14,800 nt of DNA, from NCBI GenBank assembly GCA_027031565.1, contig JALVPX010000116.1, positions 1-14,800 of the forward strand, in the 5' to 3' direction. Each line of letters opens with the position of its first letter. Position 1 is the first letter of the stretch. The translations under genes were made by a program, and so were the position numbers. The DNA is from Deltaproteobacteria bacterium. GTDB lineage: Bacteria; Desulfobacterota; Dissulfuribacteria; Dissulfuribacterales; JALVPX01. This document shows positions 6,293 to 13,838 of the stretch, one piece after another. The notes under the pieces are model-generated. The model was not told where the DNA came from, ran no database searches, and worked only from the letters and a program-made list of their open reading frames with translations.

Positions 6293-7782
6293 ACAGGAAA
6301 AACATTCAGACCTTGCCTTTGAACCGAAGTCTTACAGGTCACTGCTGCCCAGGGTGCCTCGATCACTATTGGGCCAGCCGTGTGCCAGGTGGCCCCAAGG
6401 AAGAGTGCGGCGTTTTCGGCGTTTTCGGCCATCCAGAGGCTGCAAAGCTCACCTATTTCGGCCTTTATGCCCTTCAGCACAGGGGGCAGGAAAGCGCCGG
6501 CATCGTGGCCTTTGGCAAGGACCAGGTAAATGAATACAAGGCCATGGGACTTGTGCCAGACATCTTCAACGAACGTATTCTGGGCGAGCTGGAAGGGAGC
6601 CTAGCAGTCGGGCACGTCCGTTATTCCACAACCGGCTCCTCCGTACTCCAAAATGCCCAGCCCTTTTGTGTGCGTCATGCAGGCTGCACCCTGGCAGTTG
6701 CCCATAACGGGAATCTAGTCAATGCCCTTGCTCTTCGAAATGAGCTCGAAAGACATGGTTCCATCTTTCAGACCACCATGGACAGCGAGGTGATCGTTCA
6801 TCTTCTGGCGAAATCAGCCAGAAAGGGGCTCAAGGAGGCCATAACCACGGTGATGGAACAGGTACAGGGGGCCTATTCAATAGTGATGGGTACAGAGGGA
6901 ATGCTGATAGGCTTCAGGGATCCCCTCGGTTTCAGGCCCTTGTGCATAGGCAAATTGAACGGTGCCTATATCCTGGCCTCTGAAACTTGTGCCCTTGACC
7001 TGGTACAGGCAGATTATGTGCGGCAGGTAGAGCCTGGGGAAGTTGTGATGATAGATGACAACGGCCTTCATTCGTTCCAGGCGGTTGAATCGAAAAAGCA
7101 GGCCAACTGCATCTTCGAATTCATATATTTTGCCAGGCCAGACAGCGACATCTTTGGCAAAAATGTATACATGTTCAGGAAACGGCTTGGTGCTGCCCTC
7201 ACAAAGGAAGTAAGCATTGATGCAGATTTTGCCATGCCCTTTCCAGATTCCGGCAATTACGCGGCTGTGGGCTATGCCCAGGCAGCAGGTATTCCCCTGG
7301 AACTGGCTGTGATAAGGAATCACTATGTTGGCCGCACCTTCATACAGCCGAGTCAGACAATGCGAGATTTCGGCGTGAGGATCAAACTCAACCCTGTAAA
7401 AGAGATGATCCACGGCAAGCGGGTCATCCTGATAGAAGATTCCATTATTCGAGGCACTACCAGCAGGACCCGCATAAAGACCATACGCGATGCAGGTGCC
7501 AAGGAGATAACCATGCTGGTAAGCTGCCCGCCGACCCGCTTTCCATGTTTCTACGGCATAGATTTTTCCAGCAAAGGTGAATTGATTGCGGCAAAACACT
7601 CGATTGAAGAGATAAGGGATTTCCTGGGCCTTGACGGCCTGCATTATCTGACCATTGAATCCATGATCGAGGCAGCTGGTGGAGATGGCGGCCGCTTCTG
7701 CATGGCCTGTTTCAACGGGGATTATCCTGCCGAGGTCCAGGAATATGGTGGGAAATATCAACTGGAAACAAAAACCGGCTAA
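6289..7782 (+). CDS. purF: Amidophosphoribosyltransferase, Fe-S type
   Basis: A 497-residue enzyme that makes phosphoribosylamine from PRPP and glutamine, the first step of purine synthesis. The Ntn-hydrolase glutaminase domain starts at Cys40 (EECGVFGVFG); Cys40 must become the N-terminal nucleophile after removal of a leader. RYSTTG (111-116) and AHNGNLVNA (138-146) are conserved. The phosphoribosyltransferase domain has the PRPP loop VILIEDSIIRGTTSR (379-393). Cys274, Cys420 and the FCMAC pair (Cys471, Cys474) match the four [4Fe-4S] ligands of B. subtilis PurF in position and context, so this is the oxygen-sensitive, propeptide-processed class. Odd feature: the predicted leader is 39 residues (11 in B. 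subtilis) and contains CCPGC (19-23). There is no clear Shine-Dalgarno at ATG 6289; it overlaps the carB stop. GTG 6382 is an alternative start but also lacks a Shine-Dalgarno. Confidence 0.97.
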   Translation: MNRKNIQTLPLNRSLTGHCCPGCLDHYWASRVPGGPKEECGVFGVFGHPEAAKLTYFGLYALQHRGQESAGIVAFGKDQVNEYKAMGLVPDIFNERILGELEGSLAVGHVRYSTTGSSVLQNAQPFCVRHAGCTLAVAHNGNLVNALALRNELERHGSIFQTTMDSEVIVHLLAKSARKGLKEAITTVMEQVQGAYSIVMGTEGMLIGFRDPLGFRPLCIGKLNGAYILASETCALDLVQADYVRQVEPGEVVMIDDNGLHSFQAVESKKQANCIFEFIYFARPDSDIFGKNVYMFRKRLGAALTKEVSIDADFAMPFPDSGNYAAVGYAQAAGIPLELAVIRNHYVGRTFIQPSQTMRDFGVRIKLNPVKEMIHGKRVILIEDSIIRGTTSRTRIKTIRDAGAKEITMLVSCPPTRFPCFYGIDFSSKGELIAAKHSIEEIRDFLGLDGLHYLTIESMIEAAGGDGGRFCMACFNGDYPAEVQEYGGKYQLETKTG

Positions 7783-8780
7783 TGACAGGATCAGGTTGGG
7801 ACAGGCCCCGCATCCTTGAGGCAGGAAGAAAGGCCCTTGAAACCGAAATAGCTGGTTTGAAAGAGGTGCTCAGCCGCCTGGACGGGGGATTTACAGATGC
7901 CATCGAACTGCTTTTCAATCTAAAAGGAAGGGTGGTTGTTACCGGCATAGGGAAATCGGGGCTTATCGGGCGGAAGATTGCAGCCACTTTTTCAAGCACA
8001 GGCACCCCGGCAATCTTCCTGCATCCTGTAGAGGCCATGCATGGAGACCTTGGTATCATGGCCCGCGGTGACGTGGTAATTGCCATTTCAAACAGCGGTG
8101 AGACCCAGGAGCTCAATGCCCTTCTTCCCTTGTTCAAGGCGCGTGAAGTACCAGTTATAGCACTCACAGGCAATCCCGATTCAACATTGGGCCGTTTCAG
8201 CAAGGTGGTGGTCAATACCAGGGTCTCAAAGGAGGCCTGCGGTTTGGGTTTGGCCCCGACAGCCAGTACAACTGCTGCCCTTGCAATGGGAGATGCCATG
8301 GCCGTAGTCCTCCTCGAAATGCGCCACTTCAATGAAGAGGATTTCTTGAGAAATCATCCTGCAGGCACCCTGGGAGAACGGCTCAAGGTAGAGGTGAAAG
8401 AGGTCATGCTTACTGGGGAAAAGCTGCCCCTGGTGCGGACTGGTTCCCTGGTTGAGGACATGCTCCGGGAATTGGATGCAAAAGGCCTAGGAGCCGTGCT
8501 AGTGCTGGATGGTGACGAAACCTTGGCAGGTATTGTCACAGATGGCGATATCAGGCGTGCCCTGATAAAATACAATGATCTCCCGCACAGGAGCGTTGAA
8601 GAGGTGATGACCCGGAATCCCAAGGCCATTTTGCCGGAAACCATGGCCGCAGAGGCCCTTGAATTAATGGAGAAACACCTTATCACAGTGCTTCCGGTAG
8701 TTGGAATGAAGGGCAAATTAGTAGGTATTGTCCATTTGCATGATCTTCTTGGAAAGGGGCAATTCCGGTTTGTGGTATAG
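7782..8780 (+). CDS. kdsD: D-arabinose-5-phosphate isomerase (SIS plus two CBS domains)
   Basis: A 332-residue cytoplasmic isomerase (KdsD/KpsF/GutQ family) that converts ribulose-5-phosphate to arabinose-5-phosphate, the first step toward Kdo of LPS. The SIS domain (about 40-180) has TGIGKSG (54-60), FSSTGTPAIFLHPVEAMHGDLG (residues 70-91) and the sugar-phosphate loop ISNSGETQE (102-110). Lys58, Glu110, Glu151 (in KEACGLGLAPT) and His192 (in NHPAGTLGERL) match the catalytic set known for E. coli KdsD, shifted by one. Two CBS domains follow (about 205-265 and 272-332; VTDGDIRRAL and LVGIVHLHDLLG). ATG 7782 shares a base with the purF stop (TAATG), indicating coupling. It could be a capsule (KpsF) or sugar-alcohol (GutQ) paralogue, but the neighbourhood shows no capsule or gut genes. 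Confidence 0.93.
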   Translation: MTGSGWDRPRILEAGRKALETEIAGLKEVLSRLDGGFTDAIELLFNLKGRVVVTGIGKSGLIGRKIAATFSSTGTPAIFLHPVEAMHGDLGIMARGDVVIAISNSGETQELNALLPLFKAREVPVIALTGNPDSTLGRFSKVVVNTRVSKEACGLGLAPTASTTAALAMGDAMAVVLLEMRHFNEEDFLRNHPAGTLGERLKVEVKEVMLTGEKLPLVRTGSLVEDMLRELDAKGLGAVLVLDGDETLAGIVTDGDIRRALIKYNDLPHRSVEEVMTRNPKAILPETMAAEALELMEKHLITVLPVVGMKGKLVGIVHLHDLLGKGQFRFVV

Positions 8781-8791
8781 CGAGGTAGATT

Positions 8792-9196
8792 ATGTCTAAG
8801 AGTCTTAACAAAGTAATGTTGATTGGGCGTCTCGGCGCTGATCCAGAGATCCGCTACACCCCTGACGGCGTTGCCGTGGCCAATTTCAGGATGGCAACCA
8901 ACCGGCCGGTAAGGCAGGGGGAAAAATGGGGAGAGGAAACGGACTGGCACAGAGTAGTGGCCTTTCGAAAACTTGGTGAAATTGCAGGAGAATATCTCTC
9001 AAAGGGCAGCCAGGTGTATGTGGAAGGCAGGTTGCAGACCAGATCGTGGGAAGACCAGGACGGCAATACCAGGTGGATCACCGAGGTCGTGGCCAGGGAA
9101 TTGATACTGCTTGAACCCAAAGCAGTCCGCCAGCCGAATGAAGCCGGTGATGTGGAGCCGCCCCTTCCTCCAGTGGAAGATGACGTCCCCTTTTAG
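8792..9196 (+). CDS. ssb: Single-stranded DNA-binding protein
   Basis: A 134-residue SSB. The OB-fold (about 3-110) begins with the typical SLNKVMLIGRLGADPEIRYT and includes VANFRMATN, the WHRVVAF strand and GSQVYVEGRLQTRSW, followed by the dimer/tetramer-forming strands. The linker is short (about 111-128), and the protein ends in the acidic partner-binding tip EDDVPF, equivalent to DDDIPF of E. coli, so recruitment of replication and repair partners should be intact. It is shorter than E. coli SSB (178 aa) mainly in the linker. It starts 11 bp after kdsD (GAGG at 8782-8785 serves as the ribosome site) and is followed 11 bp later by the serine hydrolase gene, so it lies inside the operon rather than beside uvrA or rpsF/rpsR. 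Confidence 0.96.
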   Translation: MSKSLNKVMLIGRLGADPEIRYTPDGVAVANFRMATNRPVRQGEKWGEETDWHRVVAFRKLGEIAGEYLSKGSQVYVEGRLQTRSWEDQDGNTRWITEVVARELILLEPKAVRQPNEAGDVEPPLPPVEDDVPF

Positions 9197-9207
9197 AATC
9201 GCTGCCT

Positions 9208-10314
9208 TTGTCCATCGAAAAAATCCTTGAATCGGCATTGAACCAGGGGATCTCTTCGAGGATTTTCCCCGGGGCCGTGATGGTCGTTTTTAAGGACCAT
9301 GAAATAGTTGCCGAGGTCGCAGCCGGAAGGGCCACTTATGCCAGGTGGGCGCCGGCTACAGGGCCAGGAAGCATATTCGACCTTGCTTCACTCTCGAAAC
9401 CGCTCGTAACGGCCCTGACCACTGCAGCAATGTGTGCAATGGAGATGATCAGCCTGGATGTTCCGGTTTCACTATATTTTCATCCAGTTAATCCCTTCTT
9501 CGAAAAGGTTACCATTCGCCACCTGCTCCTGCATTCATCCGGCCTGCCTGCATACAGGCCGTTTTTCAACCTTTTGGCAGTACAGCCTGATGAAGCAAGG
9601 CGTGCCTGCCTCATAAAACAAATATTGGCCTCTTCAGCCGAGGCTGCTCCGGGCAAAAAGATGGTTTACAGCGACCTGGGTTTCATGCTCCTTGGAGCCA
9701 TTATTGAAAAAATTTCCTCTTTGAGGCTTGATATGGCCTGGTCAAAAATGGTGAAAGAACCCCTGGAAATCAAGGAGCTTTTCTTTGCTGCGGCCCTTGA
9801 AAAAGGCTGCCGTATTGCCACAGTTGTGCCTACAGAGTATTGTCCGATCAGAAAGAGGATCGTCTGGGGCGAAGTTCATGACTTGAACTGCTGGGTCCTG
9901 GGCGGGGTGGCTGGCCATGCAGGCATCTTCGGCACGGCCCGGGGAGTTGCTCAAATGCTCATGGCCATTCTTGAGATGCTCAAGACCGGCGGAAGGGGGG
10001 ATGGCGTGATTCCATCCAAACTCTTGCGCCTGTTTTTGACCCCTGTTCAGGCACAGGATGGATCATTGAAGGCGCTCGGCTTTGACGTACCAGCAACAAG
10101 AGACTCCCATGCAGGCAATTACTTTTCACCGGAACACAGCGTCGGGCATCTCGGTTTTACAGGAACCTCTTTCTGGCTTGATATCAAAAAAGGGGTTGGC
10201 ATGGTGCTCCTGACCAACCGCACCTTTCCTTCTGCATCAGAAGAAACCCAAAAGGCCCTGGCTCGGTTCAGGCCCTATATTCATGACCTGGCATGGAACG
10301 CACTCTCCTGCTGA
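9208..10314 (+). CDS. Cytoplasmic serine hydrolase of the beta-lactamase / penicillin-binding-protein fold
   Basis: A 368-residue member of the class C beta-lactamase-like (Pfam Beta-lactamase) family. Catalytic motif 1 is SLSK (Ser61, Lys64, in FDLASLSKPLVTAL), motif 2 is YSD (154-156, in place of Y-x-N), and motif 3 is HLGFTG (314-319, equivalent to H/K-x-G). The VHDLNCWVLGGVAGHAGIFGTA block (residues 223-244) is typical of the esterase-like branch. No signal peptide or membrane anchor is seen, so a cytoplasmic esterase or amidase is more likely than a secreted beta-lactamase; the substrate is unknown. The start is a TTG with no clear Shine-Dalgarno, chosen because it gives a complete N-terminus (the family's F-PGA segment at 20-23). 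It begins 11 bp after ssb and its 3' end overlaps the next gene by 22 bp. Confidence 0.85.
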   Translation: MSIEKILESALNQGISSRIFPGAVMVVFKDHEIVAEVAAGRATYARWAPATGPGSIFDLASLSKPLVTALTTAAMCAMEMISLDVPVSLYFHPVNPFFEKVTIRHLLLHSSGLPAYRPFFNLLAVQPDEARRACLIKQILASSAEAAPGKKMVYSDLGFMLLGAIIEKISSLRLDMAWSKMVKEPLEIKELFFAAALEKGCRIATVVPTEYCPIRKRIVWGEVHDLNCWVLGGVAGHAGIFGTARGVAQMLMAILEMLKTGGRGDGVIPSKLLRLFLTPVQAQDGSLKALGFDVPATRDSHAGNYFSPEHSVGHLGFTGTSFWLDIKKGVGMVLLTNRTFPSASEETQKALARFRPYIHDLAWNALSC

Positions 10315-11765
10315 ACTTGCTGTCCAAAATAGAAAATGCTGCTGCAGGCCTTCCCATGTGGGTAGCAGGCGGCCCGGTACGGGATATGGCCCTCGGGCGA
10401 AGTTTTGTCGACCTCGACATAGTATTGCCCAAAAGGGGCATAGAAACGGCCAAGGCCTTTGCCAACGAGTATGGGGGCACCTTTTTGGTGCTTCACGATG
10501 AAGAAGGAGTGGCCCGCGTAGTCATCCATGGGGCCGTACTGGATTTCAGCCAGTTCAGGGGCAGTTCAGAGAAAATAGAGCAGGACCTCATGCTCCGCGA
10601 TTTTACGATAAATGCCATGGCCCTCGAAGTACACGAGTTTGCCTCCTTACTGGAACAAAACGCCGCGGGCAGCCAGGTCCTTGAACATCATGCCCTTATT
10701 GATCCGGCCTGCGGCAGCAAAGATCTCGTAAACCGCACGATCAGGGCCATTTCCCGGGCCAATCTTGAGGATGATCCCTTGCGCCTTGTACGGGCATATC
10801 GTTTCATGGCCGAGCTCCACTTTGAGATAGAAAACTCCACCCTGAAGTGGATAAAGGAGCTGGCGCCGTCCATACTAAAGCCGGCACCAGAGCGCATCGA
10901 TCACGAACTGGGCTTGATAATGGAATCAGACTCGACAGCCAAGGCCTTTGAGGCAATGCTTGACTCATGCCTCCTGTTTGAACTTTTCCCTGAAATCAGG
11001 CGGATGTCTGGCGTTGATCAGCCGGGTTTCCACCATTTGGACGTGCTGGGCCACAGTATCGAGACCCTCAAGTGCCTGGAGAAGCTGATCGAAGATCCGT
11101 GTCAAAAGTTCATCAAATGTGATAATCTCAAAAAATGGCTTGAAGAGAAAAAGGACAAGATCTCCGCCTTGAAATGGGCTGCTTTTTTCCACGACGTGGG
11201 CAAGCCGGTTTGCAAGGGGCAAAAAGGGGAACGCGTCACATTTTATGAACATGACAGCGCTGGAGCAGATATTGTAAAGGAGATTTCAAAAAGGCTGAGA
11301 TGGCCTAAAAAACGCTTGGAATTCACAGCGCTACTGATAAGGCTTCACATGAGGCCTTTTCATCTGCTGAACGATCTTCGAAGGAGCGGGCCTACAAAAC
11401 GCGCAATGAGAAGGCTTCTCAAGGAGATTGGTGACGATTACCCTGCCCTGTTTCTACTGGCCATGGCAGACAGCATGGCAGGAAGGGGTCCGTTGAAACC
11501 CCCGGAACTGGATGACGAGCTGGCACGTTTATGGGAAAAGGTGGACTATTTCCATCAACACACACTGAAGCCGGTACGGTCCAGGCCCAGGCTGCTTACT
11601 GGCAACGATCTTCAGCAGATCTTTAGACTGCCCCCTGGTCCGATTATTGGAAAGCTGCTAGACGCCCTTGAAGAGGCTCAGGTGGAAGGCAGGATCGTCA
11701 GCAAGCAGCAGGCCATAGAATTTGTAAGGGGCCTTCTTGAATCGGAAAAACTGAATCAAGATTGA
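10293..11765 (+). CDS. Class II CCA-adding enzyme / poly(A) polymerase family nucleotidyltransferase with HD domain
   Basis: A 490-residue protein. The nucleotidyltransferase head has GGPVRDMALG (26-35), the metal-binding D40-x-D42, a third Asp (D84, in VLDFSQFRG) and RDFTINAMA (102-110). The template-like neck has DDPLRLVRAYRF (160-171), corresponding to the EDxxR base-selection motif. An HD domain follows, with HHLDVLGH (247-254), FFHDVGKP (298-305; His300/Asp301) and YEHDSAGAD (318-326). It most likely adds or repairs tRNA 3' ends; the HD part could act as a phosphatase or phosphodiesterase, as in E. coli Cca. Sequence alone does not separate CCA-adding, A-adding or poly(A) polymerase activity, so I give no symbol. 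A lysine-rich insert (about 270-290) precedes the HD motif. The start overlaps the previous gene by 22 bp. Confidence 0.9.
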   Translation: MERTLLLNLLSKIENAAAGLPMWVAGGPVRDMALGRSFVDLDIVLPKRGIETAKAFANEYGGTFLVLHDEEGVARVVIHGAVLDFSQFRGSSEKIEQDLMLRDFTINAMALEVHEFASLLEQNAAGSQVLEHHALIDPACGSKDLVNRTIRAISRANLEDDPLRLVRAYRFMAELHFEIENSTLKWIKELAPSILKPAPERIDHELGLIMESDSTAKAFEAMLDSCLLFELFPEIRRMSGVDQPGFHHLDVLGHSIETLKCLEKLIEDPCQKFIKCDNLKKWLEEKKDKISALKWAAFFHDVGKPVCKGQKGERVTFYEHDSAGADIVKEISKRLRWPKKRLEFTALLIRLHMRPFHLLNDLRRSGPTKRAMRRLLKEIGDDYPALFLLAMADSMAGRGPLKPPELDDELARLWEKVDYFHQHTLKPVRSRPRLLTGNDLQQIFRLPPGPIIGKLLDALEEAQVEGRIVSKQQAIEFVRGLLESEKLNQD

Positions 11766-11791
11766 TCATCTGGTTGTCGATAACATATTAA
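11762..11791 (+). promoter_or_regulatory. Weak candidate internal promoter ahead of the PilZ gene
   Basis: TTGATC (11762-11767) and TATTAA (11786-11791) are 18 bp apart; each matches the consensus at four of six positions. This is the only gap of more than 40 bp inside the cluster. An exact repeat GATCATCT occurs at 11764-11771 and 11792-11799. Confidence 0.25.
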
Positions 11792-11826
11792 GATCATCTC
11801 TAAAAAAAGCAGAAACATAATTGGGA

Positions 11827-12606
11827 ATGTTGTTTGACCGCCTGAAAATAAATCAGCGTTCTGATGCCGGATGGGTTTATCTGGAAGATGGGCTCCAGTA
11901 CACTTCGAACCTTACGGTCATCGCCGAGGAAGTGCGCCGCCTTATCAAGGAAAAGACCTGGGTGGAACTGAGAGGTCCAGGCGGCTACCGTTCAACGCCC
12001 ACCTTTGTCGTGAATTTTGAAAACGGAACCATGGAGATTGACCGGCCCAGCGGCTGGCCCAATCTCCACAGGGCTGCCATCGTTTACAGGAGGGAGTGCC
12101 AGCCGTGGCATTTCCTGGACTTGACCCCCTGCGGTTCAAGCGACAAGGGCGTCTTTTTCAATACCCCGCGCCTCTTTGTGATATATGAAAAAAGGGAGAG
12201 CTATCGTGTAACTGCCCCGTTGCGCTCCAAGGTGATCGTATATAAAGAGATGGATAACGAGGTAAAGAAAAAAAAAAAAAACAGGCACTGGAACGGGGTG
12301 ATAAAGGATATCAGCGTTACAGGTGTCTGTTTTTACCTGCCCATTGCAACTGCACGTTTTCCATCGCTCCGTTCGCGGATAGGTCCGGTGGTTTTGGACC
12401 TGTTGGTCAATTCAATGGAAAGGTGGCCGATTTTAGAGATACCGGAGGCTGAGATAGTGCGCCACCGGCCTCTGGTTGTAGAGGGAAAGAAATTGCAGGA
12501 GGTGGCCCTTCACTTCGTCGGCGATGAGCGCGAGAGAACGAGCCTTCAGGCATACATAAGAAAACGCGAAATGGAGATCTTGAAGGCTATACGGGACAAG
12601 GCATAG
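11827..12606 (+). CDS. PilZ-domain protein, probable c-di-GMP receptor (YcgR-like layout)
   Basis: A 259-residue protein from ATG 11827; a TTG two codons upstream is possible, and neither start has a clear Shine-Dalgarno. The N-terminal half (about 1-115) resembles the flagellar-brake/YcgR-N type of beta domain. The PilZ domain (about 118-250) has both c-di-GMP motifs: R-ESY-R (Arg123 and Arg127) and DISVTG (161-166, the D/N-x-S-x-x-G box). It should therefore bind c-di-GMP and act on motility, surface behaviour or secretion; no flagellar or pilus gene is nearby to say which. Between the motifs lies a run of five Lys encoded by an AAG followed by 14 consecutive A residues (12268-12281), open to slippage. 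It is the last gene of the rightward cluster and ends 20 bp from a convergent gene, with no obvious terminator between them. Confidence 0.85.
   Translation: MLFDRLKINQRSDAGWVYLEDGLQYTSNLTVIAEEVRRLIKEKTWVELRGPGGYRSTPTFVVNFENGTMEIDRPSGWPNLHRAAIVYRRECQPWHFLDLTPCGSSDKGVFFNTPRLFVIYEKRESYRVTAPLRSKVIVYKEMDNEVKKKKKNRHWNGVIKDISVTGVCFYLPIATARFPSLRSRIGPVVLDLLVNSMERWPILEIPEAEIVRHRPLVVEGKKLQEVALHFVGDERERTSLQAYIRKREMEILKAIRDKA
12268..12281 (+). repeat. Homopolymeric A14 tract inside the PilZ coding region
   Basis: Fourteen uninterrupted A residues encode four Lys and the start of an Asn codon in the current frame. Losing one A would bring TGA at 12299-12301 into frame; gaining one would give a TGA near 12451-12453. 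Either would cut the protein before or soon after the DISVTG motif. Confidence 0.9.
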
Positions 12607-12626
12607 CCGCCAAGTTTTGATCCCTT

Positions 12627-13775
12627 TTAAGGTCGTTTCAACAGCAGCGCAATTTTAAACAGATCCTTATAGCTGCGTTTGCCAGTAATGATGTCGATGT
12701 GGAGATCGGTTACTAGTTCTGAATGACGCCTTAGAAGAGGGTGGCTCAAGGCTGGCAGCCTGTAAAAAAAAGCACCAAGAAGCCAGGCATATATATGTTC
12801 CTTTCTGAATTTTTTCATCACCATCCTTTCATAGGTTTTCAACCCGTCTGGTGAGCCCTGCAAGAAATTTCCAATAGCCGCTGCAGCTAGCTCGGCCTGT
12901 GAGAGGGCTTGGTATATCCCTTCGCCCGTAATCGGATCGGCAAAGCCCGCGGCATCGCCAACCAGGAGGCTGTTCGACGAGGCAATCCGTTTCCTGGTCT
13001 TAAGCCCCGCAGGTATCATGTGGCCCTTGAGGCGTTGAAGCCTGATAGATTCCTTTAGCCCCTTGATTTCAAGATATTCGCTGAAGGCCCTTTTTAGGCC
13101 TTTCTCCTTCTGCAGGGTGCTGAACACCCCTATTGACAAATGTTCAGCCTTGGGAAAGATCCAGCCGTAGCCTTGGGGTGGAATGGCCAGATCAAAGTGA
13201 ACGCACCCATGGTAGTCCTCCAGCAGGTCCGGCCTTGTCATAAAGGCCTCTGCCTCGATTGCCGGCAGCAGGTTGCGTGCAGGCCCGAGCCCGGTGAGCA
13301 AGGCCGTTTTGGAGTGGACCCCATCGGCGCCGACCACGACCTGGGCCTTGAAAGAACCGCTAGAAGTCTGTACCTCAACGCCATATTTTGATGATGTGAT
13401 TGTCTCAAGCCGCGTTTGATCTAGGAAACGAATGCCCTTTGAAACTGCCTTTTCAATCAGGAAGGCGTCGAAGTCCTCCCGTTTGACCATGTGAATTATG
13501 GGGTCATCCAATTTTTTCAGGCAGAGATGGCGGTTCCTGAGGCTCACAAAGGCAGCCGTGGTTTTATCCACAACCACTGGGGCAATGTCAAAGGGAAGAA
13601 GTTTCACAGAGCGGGCGCACAGACCTCCTCCGCAAACCTTGTAGCGGGGAAAGGCCTCTTTGTCTATTGCAGCTACTGAGTACCCCTTTGCGGCTAGAAG
13701 ATAGGCCAGATAGGCGCCTGCGGGGCCTGCACCAATTATGAGCACATCACAGGTCGATTTGTGAGCCACGGTCAT
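12627..13775 (-). CDS. Geranylgeranyl-reductase-family FAD-dependent oxidoreductase
   Basis: A protein of 382 residues from ATG 13775. The Rossmann FAD-binding motif is LIIGAGPAGAYLAYLLAAKG (about 12-31). The family signature FPRYKVCGGGL (about 42-52) follows, then VVGADGVHSKT (147-157) and LLVGDAAGFADPITGEGI (270-287). This is the layout of the geranylgeranyl/digeranylgeranyl reductase branch of the p-hydroxybenzoate-hydroxylase superfamily, which saturates isoprenoid chains; the substrate here could be a quinone side chain or another polyprenyl lipid and is not shown. A TTG at 13784 would add three residues. ATG 13775 is preferred, but neither start has a good Shine-Dalgarno, and both lie directly behind the terminator of the upstream por gene. 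The gene converges on the PilZ gene. Confidence 0.88.
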   Translation of the reverse strand: MTVAHKSTCDVLIIGAGPAGAYLAYLLAAKGYSVAAIDKEAFPRYKVCGGGLCARSVKLLPFDIAPVVVDKTTAAFVSLRNRHLCLKKLDDPIIHMVKREDFDAFLIEKAVSKGIRFLDQTRLETITSSKYGVEVQTSSGSFKAQVVVGADGVHSKTALLTGLGPARNLLPAIEAEAFMTRPDLLEDYHGCVHFDLAIPPQGYGWIFPKAEHLSIGVFSTLQKEKGLKRAFSEYLEIKGLKESIRLQRLKGHMIPAGLKTRKRIASSNSLLVGDAAGFADPITGEGIYQALSQAELAAAAIGNFLQGSPDGLKTYERMVMKKFRKEHIYAWLLGAFFYRLPALSHPLLRRHSELVTDLHIDIITGKRSYKDLFKIALLLKRP

Positions 13776-13782
13776 TGCCTGC

Positions 13783-13815
13783 AAAATAAAAGGCGCCCTT
13801 AAATGGGGCGCCTTT
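13783..13815 (-). terminator. Intrinsic terminator downstream of porB
   Basis: On the minus strand AAAGGCGCCC (13815-13806) pairs with GGGCGCCTTT (13798-13789), a perfect 10-bp stem with a 7-nt loop. It is followed by a T-rich tract reading TTTTATTTT (13791-13783). It would end por transcription about 8 nt before the start codon of the next gene. The plus-strand side lacks a T-run. Confidence 0.85.
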
Positions 13816-13838
13816 ACACACGATTTATTGATTCAAGC

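Noticed and set aside
6249..6533. A plus-strand open frame across the carB/purF junction
   Set aside because: It is out of frame with both genes, Arg/Pro-rich, and matches no family. The ATGA overlap already explains the junction.
6877..7761. A 294-codon open frame on the minus strand within purF
   Set aside because: It is antisense to the conserved PurF catalytic and PRPP-binding regions and has no family features; it is a shadow frame.
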